Shown here: one piece after another, positions 16,226-24,475 of the stretch
Position numbering within the stretch: position 1 is the first letter of the stretch
Layout: each line of letters begins with the position of its first letter
Source: Lachnospiraceae bacterium
GTDB taxonomy: Bacteria; Bacillota; Clostridia; Lachnospirales; Lachnospiraceae
Direction: 5' to 3'
Length of the DNA stretch: 34,621 nucleotides
Assembly (NCBI GenBank): GCA_029071325.1
Contig: JAIEAP010000005.1
Span: 1-34,621 of the forward strand
Notes under the pieces: generated by a model
What the model was told of the DNA's origin: nothing
Databases searched by the model: none
The model's input: only the letters and a program-made list of their open reading frames with translations
Translations under genes and position numbers: made by a program

Positions 16226-18004
16226 TCACTGTAATATCTGTCCCCGCAGCCACTCGGCAGCCTCCTGCGGCAATCCGTCCTTCAAGGCATCGTATACCCG
16301 CTGCTGATAAGCCGTCAGCAGGCTCTGCTCCCGGGGAGAAAGCTCATCCCACAGCACTGCCTCCATATCAAAGGGAACCAATGTCAACGTCTCAAACTCC
16401 AAAAAGGTTCCGTATTCGTTTTCCTGTCTCTTCCTGCACAGAATCAGGTTCTCCAGCCGGATCCCATACCGCCCTTCCAGATACAGCCCCGGCTCATTGG
16501 AGGTGATCATGCCCTCCTCCAGCACGCTCCCACTGCCGCCTCGTTCCCGGAAACGGATCGCATTTGGCTCCTCATGCACATTCAGAAGATATCCTACGCC
16601 ATGTCCGGTGCCATGGTTGTAATCCAGACCCTCATCCCACAGCGCCGCCCGCGCCAGATAATCAAGATTGACGCCGGTACAGCCATACTTGAACACCGCT
16701 GCTCCCAGATTCAGGTTTCCTTTCAAGACTGCCGTATAGTGATGCCGCTGCTCCTGCGTCAGCGGTCCTAGCGTAATCGTTCTTGTCACATCCGTAGTTC
16801 CTTCCAGATAGTGCCCGCCCGTATCCAGCAGCAGGAAGCCCTCATTATCCAGCGGAATGCTGCTCTTCTCGTCCGGCTCGTAATGGACAATGGCACCATG
16901 AGCGCCGCAGGCGGCTATCGGAGCAAAACTCTGTCCCAAATAGTGTTCACCCTCCCGGCGATACTCCTCCAGCTTACGACACACGTCCAGCTCCGTAAGC
17001 ATTTTCTTATCCGGTTGCTGCTTCAGCCAGTAAATAAGTCTGGTGAGAGCAATTCCGTCCTGGTAATGCGCCTTGCGCATATTCTCCTGCTCCACTTCAT
17101 TCTTGACTGCTTTCATCAACTGTATCGGGGTACTCCCTTTTTTCTTTTCCACGCCTCTTGGAATGGCCTGATACAAAGTAACATTGGTAGCAGAATCATC
17201 CAAACGAATCGACGTTCCCGCAGGCAGCCCGGCCAGCCGCTTATAGATTTCTCTGTAAGGACGGCACTCTATTCCAAGCCCAATCACCGTCTCCTTTACC
17301 TGCGGCGTCACTGCCTCCGGCTGGACATACCAGAATGCCTCCTCCTGCCCCAGCAAAAAGAATGACAGCACCACAGGACTGTACGCAATATCATCCCCCC
17401 GGATATTTAACAGCCATGCAATTTCATCTAACGCTGTCACCAACAGATAATCCGCCCTCTCCTGACGCAGTGATTCCCGTACACGTTTCAGTTTCTGCCG
17501 GCTGCTCTCTCCTGCATACCGTTCTTCCAGCACCCACGCCGGATGTGCCGGCAGCGCCGGACGTGACTGCCAGATCCTGTCACAGAGATCCACGGTAGTC
17601 CGAAACGAAATCTGCCGGTCAGACAGCTTCCGGACAATCCTTCGCCACAATGCCATAGAAACCGTTGTTCCGTCAAATCCCAACGTCATACCCTCTGACA
17701 GCTTTGATGCCAGAAATTCCTCTATCGCGGGGACTCCATTTTCACCGCTTCGGTACAAGGTGATACCACTTCCTGCAAGCTGCTGCTCTGCCTGGATAAA
17801 ATACCGGCCGTCTGTCCACAGCCCTGCTTCCTCCCGCAGCACTACCAGCGTTCCCGCTGAACCGTCAAAGCCGGAGACAAATGCACGGCATTTATAATAT
17901 TCCCCTACGTACTCCGACGCATGGTCGTCATCGGACACAATCAGATAAGCGTCTATCCCTTCCTCCGCCATCTCCCGGCGCAATAAGTCCAGTTCTGTCC
18001 GCAT
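16226..18004 (-). CDS. M24 family aminopeptidase P (Xaa-Pro aminopeptidase)
   Basis: A 592-residue metallopeptidase that removes N-terminal residues before proline. It has two creatinase-like N-terminal domains (about 1-300) and a C-terminal pita-bread domain. All five metal ligands are present: D394 (LLLDTGG), D405 (TTDVTRT), H468 (HGTGHGVG), E504 (SNEPGLY) and E518 (RLENLIL). The long form matches the cytosolic aminopeptidase P of about 590-600 residues. The ATG follows GGAGGAGTGGTAA. It begins 28 nt after the DUF4317 gene, in the same direction. Confidence 0.95.
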   Translation of the reverse strand: MRTELDLLRREMAEEGIDAYLIVSDDDHASEYVGEYYKCRAFVSGFDGSAGTLVVLREEAGLWTDGRYFIQAEQQLAGSGITLYRSGENGVPAIEEFLASKLSEGMTLGFDGTTVSMALWRRIVRKLSDRQISFRTTVDLCDRIWQSRPALPAHPAWVLEERYAGESSRQKLKRVRESLRQERADYLLVTALDEIAWLLNIRGDDIAYSPVVLSFFLLGQEEAFWYVQPEAVTPQVKETVIGLGIECRPYREIYKRLAGLPAGTSIRLDDSATNVTLYQAIPRGVEKKKGSTPIQLMKAVKNEVEQENMRKAHYQDGIALTRLIYWLKQQPDKKMLTELDVCRKLEEYRREGEHYLGQSFAPIAACGAHGAIVHYEPDEKSSIPLDNEGFLLLDTGGHYLEGTTDVTRTITLGPLTQEQRHHYTAVLKGNLNLGAAVFKYGCTGVNLDYLARAALWDEGLDYNHGTGHGVGYLLNVHEEPNAIRFRERGGSGSVLEEGMITSNEPGLYLEGRYGIRLENLILCRKRQENEYGTFLEFETLTLVPFDMEAVLWDELSPREQSLLTAYQQRVYDALKDGLPQEAAEWLRGQILQ

Positions 18005-18032
18005 TTACCACTCCTCCATTGATATGCTTATA

Positions 18033-19271
18033 TTATAACGTAGTGTTGACACCGTTTACGTTGGCATGCTCGTCCTCCCGCATGGGAATCACCAGACATT
18101 TCTGTCCGCCAATGATCTCAGACTTGATCTCGCTGACCTTCTCCGGTTTCACACGCAGAACCACATCATACGTTTTTACCTGCTCGTCTGCCTCTTCCTC
18201 CGTCTGCTTCTCCTTAAGCTGCTGCTGCAGCGACTCTACCTGAAGAACCAGTTCCCGCTCCTTCTGGATCTGTTCATTGACCGCCAGTGCCTTGGCATCT
18301 ATCACATTTTCCGCTAAAGGCAATTCTTCCCCAAATTCCGTCTCACAATTCTTCCCGATCTTCTCCGCTTTCTCCGGGGCTATTCCGCTCTCCTCCATGA
18401 CTTCTCCTATCAATTGGCTGGTGAGCACAACAGGCTCCTCATCTCCGCTCTCCTCCTGGATTGCTTCCACCCGGTCATTGATTCCCTGCTGAATATCCAT
18501 CAATACCTGATTTGCCGTCTCTGTGTCTTCGCCGTATGCCTGCTTTACGATAGAATGGAATGTCATTTTCTGCTCGGTTGCTGTTCTTCTGGCTCCGCAG
18601 CCCAAGCCCCCCTCCATAAATTCCGCATGGGGCGCCTTGGTATCTTTGGTATAGAACATGAGGGCATGCACATCGGTACTGCGGTCGGTAAATGCCGGAA
18701 ACAGGAAGCCGCTGTCCGGTACGTTTACCACCCAGTCGCGGATACGCGGTCCGATGCGGTTCTCATCCTCCCGGTAACCTAAGCCCGGCTTGGACAACTG
18801 CACAGGGCAGATCGCGCACAGAAGGTATTCAAACACCTCCTCCGATTCATCCAGGGCGTTGTTATCGCTGGTCTTGGTCATAACGTCATAAGCATCATGG
18901 AAGATCAGTATGAGATAGTTTCCCACATAGTCATAATTTTCGATCACAAGGTCATAAAAACGGTCCAGAAGCTCGGGACTTTTCAACTTGCTCTCACGCA
19001 GTCCCATCAAAAACTGCTGTCTGCCCCCCGCCATCTCCTCATCGTTGGGGAAATGCAGTTCCAGAAGGTTATTACCAACGGTGCCGGACAGGGCTTTTCG
19101 GGCAATCTCCAGATATTTGTAAAACTCCTCATCCTCCAGATTCAAAAAGGTCTCGTTTAAATCCACCACCTTATTCTTATTTGCATCTACATAACAACCG
19201 CACATTCTGGTAAATGTGCAGTTCTCCTTTGTCAACCTTCTCTTTAATTCCAACACGCCTTTTTTGTCCAT
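18033..19271 (-). CDS. DUF4317 family protein
   Basis: A 412-residue soluble protein. The N-terminal sequence KRRLTKENCTFTRMCGCYVD is typical of DUF4317, a family of unknown function common in Lachnospiraceae and other Clostridia. Further recognisable blocks include YLLCAICPVQLSKPGLGY and FLFPAFTDRSTDVHALMFYT. A glutamine/glutamate-rich coiled-coil segment lies around 325-365 and a short basic C-terminal domain follows. No signal peptide or catalytic motif is visible. It is the first gene of the three-gene minus-strand unit, upstream of the aminopeptidase. Confidence 0.9.
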   Translation of the reverse strand: MDKKGVLELKRRLTKENCTFTRMCGCYVDANKNKVVDLNETFLNLEDEEFYKYLEIARKALSGTVGNNLLELHFPNDEEMAGGRQQFLMGLRESKLKSPELLDRFYDLVIENYDYVGNYLILIFHDAYDVMTKTSDNNALDESEEVFEYLLCAICPVQLSKPGLGYREDENRIGPRIRDWVVNVPDSGFLFPAFTDRSTDVHALMFYTKDTKAPHAEFMEGGLGCGARRTATEQKMTFHSIVKQAYGEDTETANQVLMDIQQGINDRVEAIQEESGDEEPVVLTSQLIGEVMEESGIAPEKAEKIGKNCETEFGEELPLAENVIDAKALAVNEQIQKERELVLQVESLQQQLKEKQTEEEADEQVKTYDVVLRVKPEKVSEIKSEIIGGQKCLVIPMREDEHANVNGVNTTL

Positions 19272-19326
19272 GCTATGTACCTCGTTTCGTAATGATATGA
19301 TTGCTACTAAGTCTTTGATTGTCAGA

Positions 19327-19355
19327 AAACGGACAGGTACAAGACCTATCCGTTT
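19327..19355 (-). terminator. Terminator downstream of tRNA-Gly(GCC)
   Basis: On the minus strand AAACGGATAGGT pairs with ACCTGTCCGTTT over CTTGT (one G-T pair), followed by TCTGAC. It lies 14 nt past the tRNA 3' end. Confidence 0.65.
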
Positions 19356-19368
19356 CTGTTGAAAGAAG

Positions 19369-19441
19369 AGCGATAGACGGGGCTCGAACCCGCGGTCTCG
19401 ACCTTGGCAAGGTCGCGCGTTACCAACTACGCCACTATCGC
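19369..19441 (-). tRNA. tRNA-Gly(GCC)
   Basis: Cloverleaf read on the minus strand: acceptor GCGATAG/CTATCGC, D arm with GTAGTTGGTAAC, anticodon stem CGACC/GGTCG with loop TTGCCAA (anticodon GCC), and T arm GGTTCGAGCCCC. The 73-nt gene does not encode CCA. Two tandem promoters lie upstream. Confidence 0.95.
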
Positions 19442-19471
19442 ATATGAAATTGTAAGCTACTATGCTTTTGA

Positions 19472-19500
19472 ATTATCTTGCCAGCATTTCTCTGACACAA
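19472..19500 (-). promoter_or_regulatory. Proximal promoter of tRNA-Gly(GCC)
   Basis: Minus strand -35 TTGTGT (19495-19500), 17-nt spacer, -10 GATAAT (19472-19477), with a start about 24 nt before the tRNA. Confidence 0.6.
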
Positions 19501-19505
19501 GAAAT

Positions 19506-19534
19506 ATCTTATCACAGCAAAGCTGTCTCGTCAA
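19506..19534 (-). promoter_or_regulatory. Distal promoter of tRNA-Gly(GCC)
   Basis: Minus strand -35 TTGACG (19529-19534), 17-nt spacer, -10 TAAGAT (19506-19511). With the proximal one it gives the tandem arrangement often seen for stable RNA genes. Confidence 0.65.
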
Positions 19535-19584
19535 CGAAAATTTTCAGTTTCTGCCAAAAAACTATACAGACATATCATTGACAG

Positions 19585-19881
19585 TTATGCTAATTTCTGT
19601 ATCTTTTCAGAATGCTCGGTTACCACATTTCTAATTAATTCAACATCCTCAAATACAGCCTCCATCTTGTCTGCATAATTTTTGTATCGATTGTATGTAT
19701 CCATATAGCAAGATTCAATCGTATTTAAACGCGGCATTATTGCATTTTCCTGATATAACTTCATCTGATGCACCGCGTCTTTAACCATATGAATCTCCGT
19801 TTCCATCGGTTTTAACCTTGCGCACAATTTCGTATCCAGCAATCGAGAAATTGCAAGCAAATCTTCGTCTGTCAATACCAT
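19585..19881 (-). CDS. Small coiled-coil protein, unknown
   Basis: A 98-residue protein starting MVLTDEDLLAISRLLD, followed by heptad-type sequence (LKPMETEIHMVKDAVHQMKLY and later LIRNVVTEHSEKIQKLA) predicted as a coiled coil over most of its length. Short proteins with this start (DEDLxAIxxLLD) are common and multi-copy in Lachnospiraceae, from memory. AGGGGG lies 9 nt before the ATG. It sits between two tRNA sets and is AT-rich relative to neighbours. Function unknown; it may be a small structural or phage/plasmid-derived remnant. Confidence 0.7.
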   Translation of the reverse strand: MVLTDEDLLAISRLLDTKLCARLKPMETEIHMVKDAVHQMKLYQENAIMPRLNTIESCYMDTYNRYKNYADKMEAVFEDVELIRNVVTEHSEKIQKLA

Positions 19882-20006
19882 ATTCTTATGCCCCCTGTAC
19901 TTTTTAAATTGTTCATGGAATATTAAATGACTTTTTCAAACAAAAAAATTATTCAGACTATATAACAGAATTGAACCCCTAAATAGAGCAAAGCTTTTGA
20001 AAGAAA

Positions 20007-20077
20007 AGCGGGTGATGGGAATCGAACCCACGTATCCAGCTTGGAAGGCTGGTGTTCTACCATTGAACTACACCCGC
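20007..20077 (-). tRNA. tRNA-Gly(TCC)
   Basis: Minus strand: acceptor GCGGGTG/CACCCGC, D arm TAGTTCAATGGTAGAAC, anticodon stem CCAGC/GCTGG with loop CTTCCAA (anticodon TCC), T arm GGGTTCGATTCCC. The 71-nt gene has no encoded CCA. It lies 20 nt downstream of tRNA-Phe and is cotranscribed with it. Confidence 0.95.
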
Positions 20078-20097
20078 ATATCAATGCCTCTCGGCAA

Positions 20098-20170
<73 letters not shown>

Positions 20171-20202
20171 ATATCAACTGTGTATGTTTCACAGCAATAG
20201 TT

Positions 20203-20231
20203 ATTTTATAGGATAATGCAGCTGCTGTCAA
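20203..20231 (-). promoter_or_regulatory. Promoter of the tRNA-Phe/tRNA-Gly pair
   Basis: Minus strand -35 TTGACA (perfect), 17-nt spacer, -10 TAAAAT. The predicted start is about 26 nt before tRNA-Phe. Confidence 0.8.
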
Positions 20232-20309
20232 GAACTTTTTCTCTCAACCGGTCTCCAGCAAAAAGGAATCGCGATATTTTGAAAACACAGATATTACGAC
20301 TAAATTATG

Positions 20310-20339
20310 TTGAAATACACTTCCGTCATGTAGTAAACT
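20310..20339 (+). promoter_or_regulatory. Possible promoter of the adenylate cyclase operon
   Basis: -35 TTGAAA (20310-20315), 18-nt spacer, -10 TAAACT (20334-20339, weak). It is the best candidate in the 152 nt between the tRNA promoter and the cyclase ATG. Confidence 0.35.
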
Positions 20340-20382
20340 GATAATACTACCTAATCTGAATTCCGTTAAGGAGATTGCACAA

Positions 20383-22188
20383 ATGAGACGTACAGGCAAA
20401 ATAAGAACTATCGTAATCGCAGTAATGATCACTGTGGCATCCATGGTGTTTCACTACTTCGGAACTGCTGCCTCCTGGGACATCGGCGTGTCTGACTGGC
20501 TGAACCAGAAAGAATCTGTCACCAATAAAAAGATCTATATTATCGGGATCGATGATAAGACACTGAAGAAATACGGTCCCGTAAATACCTGGAGCAGGTT
20601 CATTCCTGCACGGCTGATATCCATTCTGAATACAGACGAAACCACAAGACCTGCTGTCATTGGATTCGACGTGATCTACAGCGAGGAAGCGGACGAAACA
20701 TCCGACGACTATTTTGCCGACATCTGTGAAAATGCAGGAAACGTAGTGGCGGTAGAGAGCCTTTCGTTTAAGGAAATGCCGGAGCGGGATGAGAATGGTA
20801 ATGTTATCTATAATCCCTATCACATCGATCATGTGATCACCCCTTACAGGAGTCTTCGGGACAGTGTGACCTGCAGTTTCGCCAATACTGTGGTAGATAA
20901 AGACGGATATGTTCGCCAGGCAATGGCGTATCTTGATCATGAAGGGGAGCCGGTGTACAGCTTTGCCTCCCAAGTTTATATCAATTATCAGGAAAGCCGG
21001 GGAGAAAAGGCTGTATTTCCCGATACATACGGCAGAAATAACCGGTATTACTTTTCTTATTCCGGGAAATCCGGCGGATACAACATGGTATCTATGAAGG
21101 ATGTTCTAGAGGGAACCATAGACGCCCGGATATTCCAGGACGCCATTGTGCTGGTGGGTGCATATGCCGTAGGAATGCAGGATTCCTACACTCCTGCAAT
21201 TTCCCACAGCAGCCAGATGTACGGTGTGGAAATCCATGCCAATATTATTGAAGCATTGCTGGAGGAACGGACGCAGGTCCCAGCCTCTCCTCTTATATAC
21301 GGACTGATCGCAGGAATCCTTTGCGGAATTTTCTTTCTGTTTGTACAATATGCAAAAATCCTTCCCGCCACAGTAGGGTTTGTCCTTTTTGGCATAGCAG
21401 ATGTCCTGTTTGCAAGACTCATGTACCTGCGGGGATACATCGTACCGGTCGCTCTGCTTCCTATCGTACTTGCCGTTATTTATCTCAGCCGGATCATACA
21501 GGGATATCTTACCGAGATTCTGCGCAGGCATCGGGTCGTCAATGTCTTTAAGCAGTATGTAGCTCCCCAGGTAGTGGACAAGATCAGCAAGGATAAGGAC
21601 TTTGAGCTGGTACTTGGCGGAGAGAACCGCCATATTGCCGTACTGTTCGTAGATATCCGCGGTTTTACCACGATGTCAGAAAGCTTGCAGCCAGAAGAGG
21701 TCGTGGAAATCCTGAACGAATATTTAAATCTTACCACCAAGTCCATTTTTGATAACGGCGGAACTCTGGACAAGTTCGTGGGAGACGCCACTATGGCAGT
21801 GTTCAATGCTCCCTTCGACCTGGACGACTATATTTTCCGGGCGGTCTGCACTGCATGGGATATGAAGGCAGGCTCAGACGCCATCGCCGAGAAATTTGAG
21901 AAGCGTTTTGGCAAGAGCGTTGCCTTCGGTATCGGTGTAAACTGTGGAAATGCAGTCGTAGGAAATATCGGATGTGAATTCCGTATGGACTATACGGCAA
22001 TCGGAGATACCGTCAACACCGCCGCACGATTAGAGAGTAACGCCAAACAGGGACAGATCCTGATCAGCGAACAGGTATATGAAGCCGTAAAGGATCGGGT
22101 TGCCATAACGCCGATCGGAGAAATACCCTTAAAAGGAAAAAGTAACGGCGTGTTTGTATATCAATTAGATGAGGTGAAAGGCAGATGA
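20383..22188 (+). CDS. CHASE2-domain class III adenylate cyclase
   Basis: A 601-residue membrane sensor that makes a cyclic nucleotide, most likely cAMP. Order: membrane helix (9-27), an extracytoplasmic CHASE2 domain (about 30-300; IIGIDDKTLKKYGP, VIGFDVIYSE), three helices (about 304-372), then a cyclase domain (415-595). Catalytic residues are complete: metal Asp D424 (FVDIRGF) and D468 (KFVGDATM), base-specifying pair K464 and T538 (DYTAIGDTVN), transition-state N545 and R549. Lys/Thr at the specificity sites favours ATP over GTP. AAGGAG lies 9 nt before the ATG. Its stop overlaps the start of the next gene, so it heads an operon with an isomerase-like and a GAF/HD protein. The ligand of CHASE2 is unknown. 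Confidence 0.93.
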   Translation: MRRTGKIRTIVIAVMITVASMVFHYFGTAASWDIGVSDWLNQKESVTNKKIYIIGIDDKTLKKYGPVNTWSRFIPARLISILNTDETTRPAVIGFDVIYSEEADETSDDYFADICENAGNVVAVESLSFKEMPERDENGNVIYNPYHIDHVITPYRSLRDSVTCSFANTVVDKDGYVRQAMAYLDHEGEPVYSFASQVYINYQESRGEKAVFPDTYGRNNRYYFSYSGKSGGYNMVSMKDVLEGTIDARIFQDAIVLVGAYAVGMQDSYTPAISHSSQMYGVEIHANIIEALLEERTQVPASPLIYGLIAGILCGIFFLFVQYAKILPATVGFVLFGIADVLFARLMYLRGYIVPVALLPIVLAVIYLSRIIQGYLTEILRRHRVVNVFKQYVAPQVVDKISKDKDFELVLGGENRHIAVLFVDIRGFTTMSESLQPEEVVEILNEYLNLTTKSIFDNGGTLDKFVGDATMAVFNAPFDLDDYIFRAVCTAWDMKAGSDAIAEKFEKRFGKSVAFGIGVNCGNAVVGNIGCEFRMDYTAIGDTVNTAARLESNAKQGQILISEQVYEAVKDRVAITPIGEIPLKGKSNGVFVYQLDEVKGR

Positions 22189-22976
22189 ACAGACTATATC
22201 TGATTCCGGACAGCACAGACATGGAACGGATCGATCCGCTTGCCAGAGAGTACGGATGTTCCTTTGAATACAATGACTTCTATACTCCGTCCGTGCTGGA
22301 CGATCCAGGAAAACAGGAAGAAATCATAGAACGCTATGCAAAATACCGCAGCGATTTTTCCAATGACACCATGCATGGAGCATTTCTGGATATTACGATA
22401 CACAGCAGCGACCCTCTGATTCGGGAGGCATCCATACTGCGCATACGCCAGTCCATGGATATCGCAAAGCGCATGGGACTCAAAGGCGTCGTTTTCCATA
22501 CGGGGCGTCTCGCCGGCTTTCGGGTAGAGTTTTATCTCAACCAGTGGCTCAGGATGAACCGGGACTTTTTTCAGGAACTGGCAGCAGAATATCCCAAACA
22601 ACAGATCTATATGGAAAATATGTTTGACGAGGCACCGGATATCATGGCCTCCCTTGCCGGACAGATGAAGGGCACCGACAGCTTTGGCATCTGCCTTGAT
22701 TATGCCCATGCGGCATTAACTGCAACACCGCCGCAGGAATGGTTGGAAACCCTGGCCCCCTATGTCCACCACATGCACATCAATGACAACGATCTGCAAA
22801 ATGACCTTCATCAGCCTGTTGGGACAGGCCGTATTGACTGGCAGTTATTTGATCAGTTGATCCGAAACCATCACATAGACGCGACCGTACTGATAGAAGT
22901 AAACGGATATGAAGCGCAGAAAGCTTCACTGGAATATATGAAACAGCATCTTCTGTATCCGATGGATACTTATTGA
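22185..22976 (+). CDS. TIM-barrel sugar phosphate isomerase/epimerase-like protein
   Basis: A 263-residue protein of the AP-endonuclease-family-2 / xylose-isomerase-like TIM barrel (COG1082-like). Likely metal-binding blocks are present: Glu in YMENMFDE, Asp/His in CLDYAHA, His in HHMHINDND and Glu in LIEVNGYEA. Family members act as sugar isomerases, epimerases or endonucleases; substrate cannot be read. It overlaps the cyclase stop by 4 bases (ATGA), implying translational coupling. Pairing such a protein with a CHASE2 cyclase is unusual; it may make or clear a metabolite sensed by the system, which is speculation. Confidence 0.8.
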   Translation: MNRLYLIPDSTDMERIDPLAREYGCSFEYNDFYTPSVLDDPGKQEEIIERYAKYRSDFSNDTMHGAFLDITIHSSDPLIREASILRIRQSMDIAKRMGLKGVVFHTGRLAGFRVEFYLNQWLRMNRDFFQELAAEYPKQQIYMENMFDEAPDIMASLAGQMKGTDSFGICLDYAHAALTATPPQEWLETLAPYVHHMHINDNDLQNDLHQPVGTGRIDWQLFDQLIRNHHIDATVLIEVNGYEAQKASLEYMKQHLLYPMDTY

Positions 22977-22999
22977 TAAGCACAGATAAGGAGAACCTT

Positions 23000-24475
23000 A
23001 TGTATCTGGAATATAAAGATTTCAAAAAGATATTGAATATCGGCATTCAGCTGTCAACTGAAAAAGACCGCAACCGTCTTCTGACTTCTATCCTGGAAAA
23101 CGGCATGGAAATCACCAATTGTGATGCAAGCACGCTCTATTTATATGAGAATGATCAATTGGTTTTCAAAATCATGAAGACCACCTCTATGGGTGTCAGC
23201 CGCGGAGTGAACGGCGAACCCATCGATGATATGCCTCCGGTTCCCATGACAGGAGAAAACGTGTGCACGTATACTGCGCTTCACCGGGAAGTCGTCAATA
23301 TACCAGATGTGTACAACAGCGACCAGTTCGATTTCTCCGGCCCCAAGCGCTATGATGCATTGATCGGATATCATACCGGATCACTGCTTGTCATCCCTCT
23401 GGAAAATAATGAAAACGAACTTCTGGGCGTGTTACAGCTGATCAACGCCATGGATCAGGACGGAAATATCATCCCCTTCGACAAACAGTATGATATCATC
23501 ATCCGGTCTCTGGGTTCTATGGCCGCCATCGAGCTTACCAATCTGGCCTATATGGATGAATTAAAAGCCCAGCTATATTCTTTCGTGGAAGCGCTTACGA
23601 CAGCACTGGATGAACGGACGCCTTACAATGCCGCTCACACCAGAAACGTGGAAAAGTACGCGGGCATCCTTGCAGATTATATCACTGCCCTATATGAAAA
23701 GGGTGAATACAGCGAAGGCTTTGACCGCGAACGGAAGGAACAACTGCAGCTTGCGGCTTTGCTTCATGACATAGGCAAAATGGTCATCCCCTTGAGTATC
23801 ATGAACCGTGCCACAAGACTGGACAAGGATATCAAAGCTGTGGAAGTAAGATTTGAGCACTTAAAATCACTCTATGAGATCGATATGCTGCGGCATCGGA
23901 TCACAGCGGAGGAATATGCGCATCATATTGCAGATCTGGAATCCGAGCTCGCCTTTATCCATGAGATCGACGGCATGGGCTTCCTGGATGATGAAAACTG
24001 TGAGCATGTATGCCGTCTTGCCCAAAAACAGCATGTACAGGAAAACGGAATTGTCACAAAATATATCACCGAGCAGGAGGCTAAGTATCTGTGTATCCGA
24101 AAGGGAACGCTGACTGAGGAAGACCGGAAAGAAATGGAAAACCATGTAGTCATGACAGAAAAAATCCTCAGTAAAGTACGGTTTAATAAGAACTATGCAA
24201 TGGTTCCCAAATGGGCGGCATCCCATCACGAATTTCTGGACGGCAGCGGCTATCCGAAGCATCTGACCGGAGAAGAACTGGAACTGGAAACACAGATACT
24301 GACTGTGGCAGATATTTATGACGCCTTAACGGCAACAGACCGCCCTTATAAGAAGCCGATCCCACAGGGAAAAGCCCTTGACATCCTGCGCGACATGGCT
24401 GCAGAAGGAAAGATCAACCGGCAGTTGGTCAACTGGCTTGCGGAGGCTTTGGAACAGGAGCAGCAGCATGAATAA
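23000..24475 (+). CDS. GAF domain / HD-GYP type phosphohydrolase with large insert
   Basis: A 491-residue soluble protein. An N-terminal GAF domain spans about 20-180 (CDASTLYLYEND, SLLVIPLENNENELLGVLQL). An HD-GYP type domain follows: HTRN at 213-216, HD at 256-257 (LLHDIGKMVIP), H382 (MENHV), HHEFLDGSGYP at 409-419 and VADIYDALTATDRPYK near 437-451. Metal residues and the GYP motif are intact, so cyclic-di-GMP hydrolysis is possible, though other cyclic nucleotides cannot be excluded. An insertion of roughly 95 mostly helical residues (about 275-370) splits the domain between HDIGK and the LTEED block. The start was moved to the ATG at 23000 (AAGGAG 6 nt before) from a TTG at 22973. Its end overlaps the next start by 8 nt. 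Confidence 0.9.
   Translation: MYLEYKDFKKILNIGIQLSTEKDRNRLLTSILENGMEITNCDASTLYLYENDQLVFKIMKTTSMGVSRGVNGEPIDDMPPVPMTGENVCTYTALHREVVNIPDVYNSDQFDFSGPKRYDALIGYHTGSLLVIPLENNENELLGVLQLINAMDQDGNIIPFDKQYDIIIRSLGSMAAIELTNLAYMDELKAQLYSFVEALTTALDERTPYNAAHTRNVEKYAGILADYITALYEKGEYSEGFDRERKEQLQLAALLHDIGKMVIPLSIMNRATRLDKDIKAVEVRFEHLKSLYEIDMLRHRITAEEYAHHIADLESELAFIHEIDGMGFLDDENCEHVCRLAQKQHVQENGIVTKYITEQEAKYLCIRKGTLTEEDRKEMENHVVMTEKILSKVRFNKNYAMVPKWAASHHEFLDGSGYPKHLTGEELELETQILTVADIYDALTATDRPYKKPIPQGKALDILRDMAAEGKINRQLVNWLAEALEQEQQHE

Noticed and set aside
20383-24475. A CBASS-like or other cyclic-nucleotide anti-phage system
   Set aside because: The cyclase is a membrane CHASE2 class III enzyme, not a CD-NTase, and no effector such as a nuclease, TIR or pore protein is adjacent.
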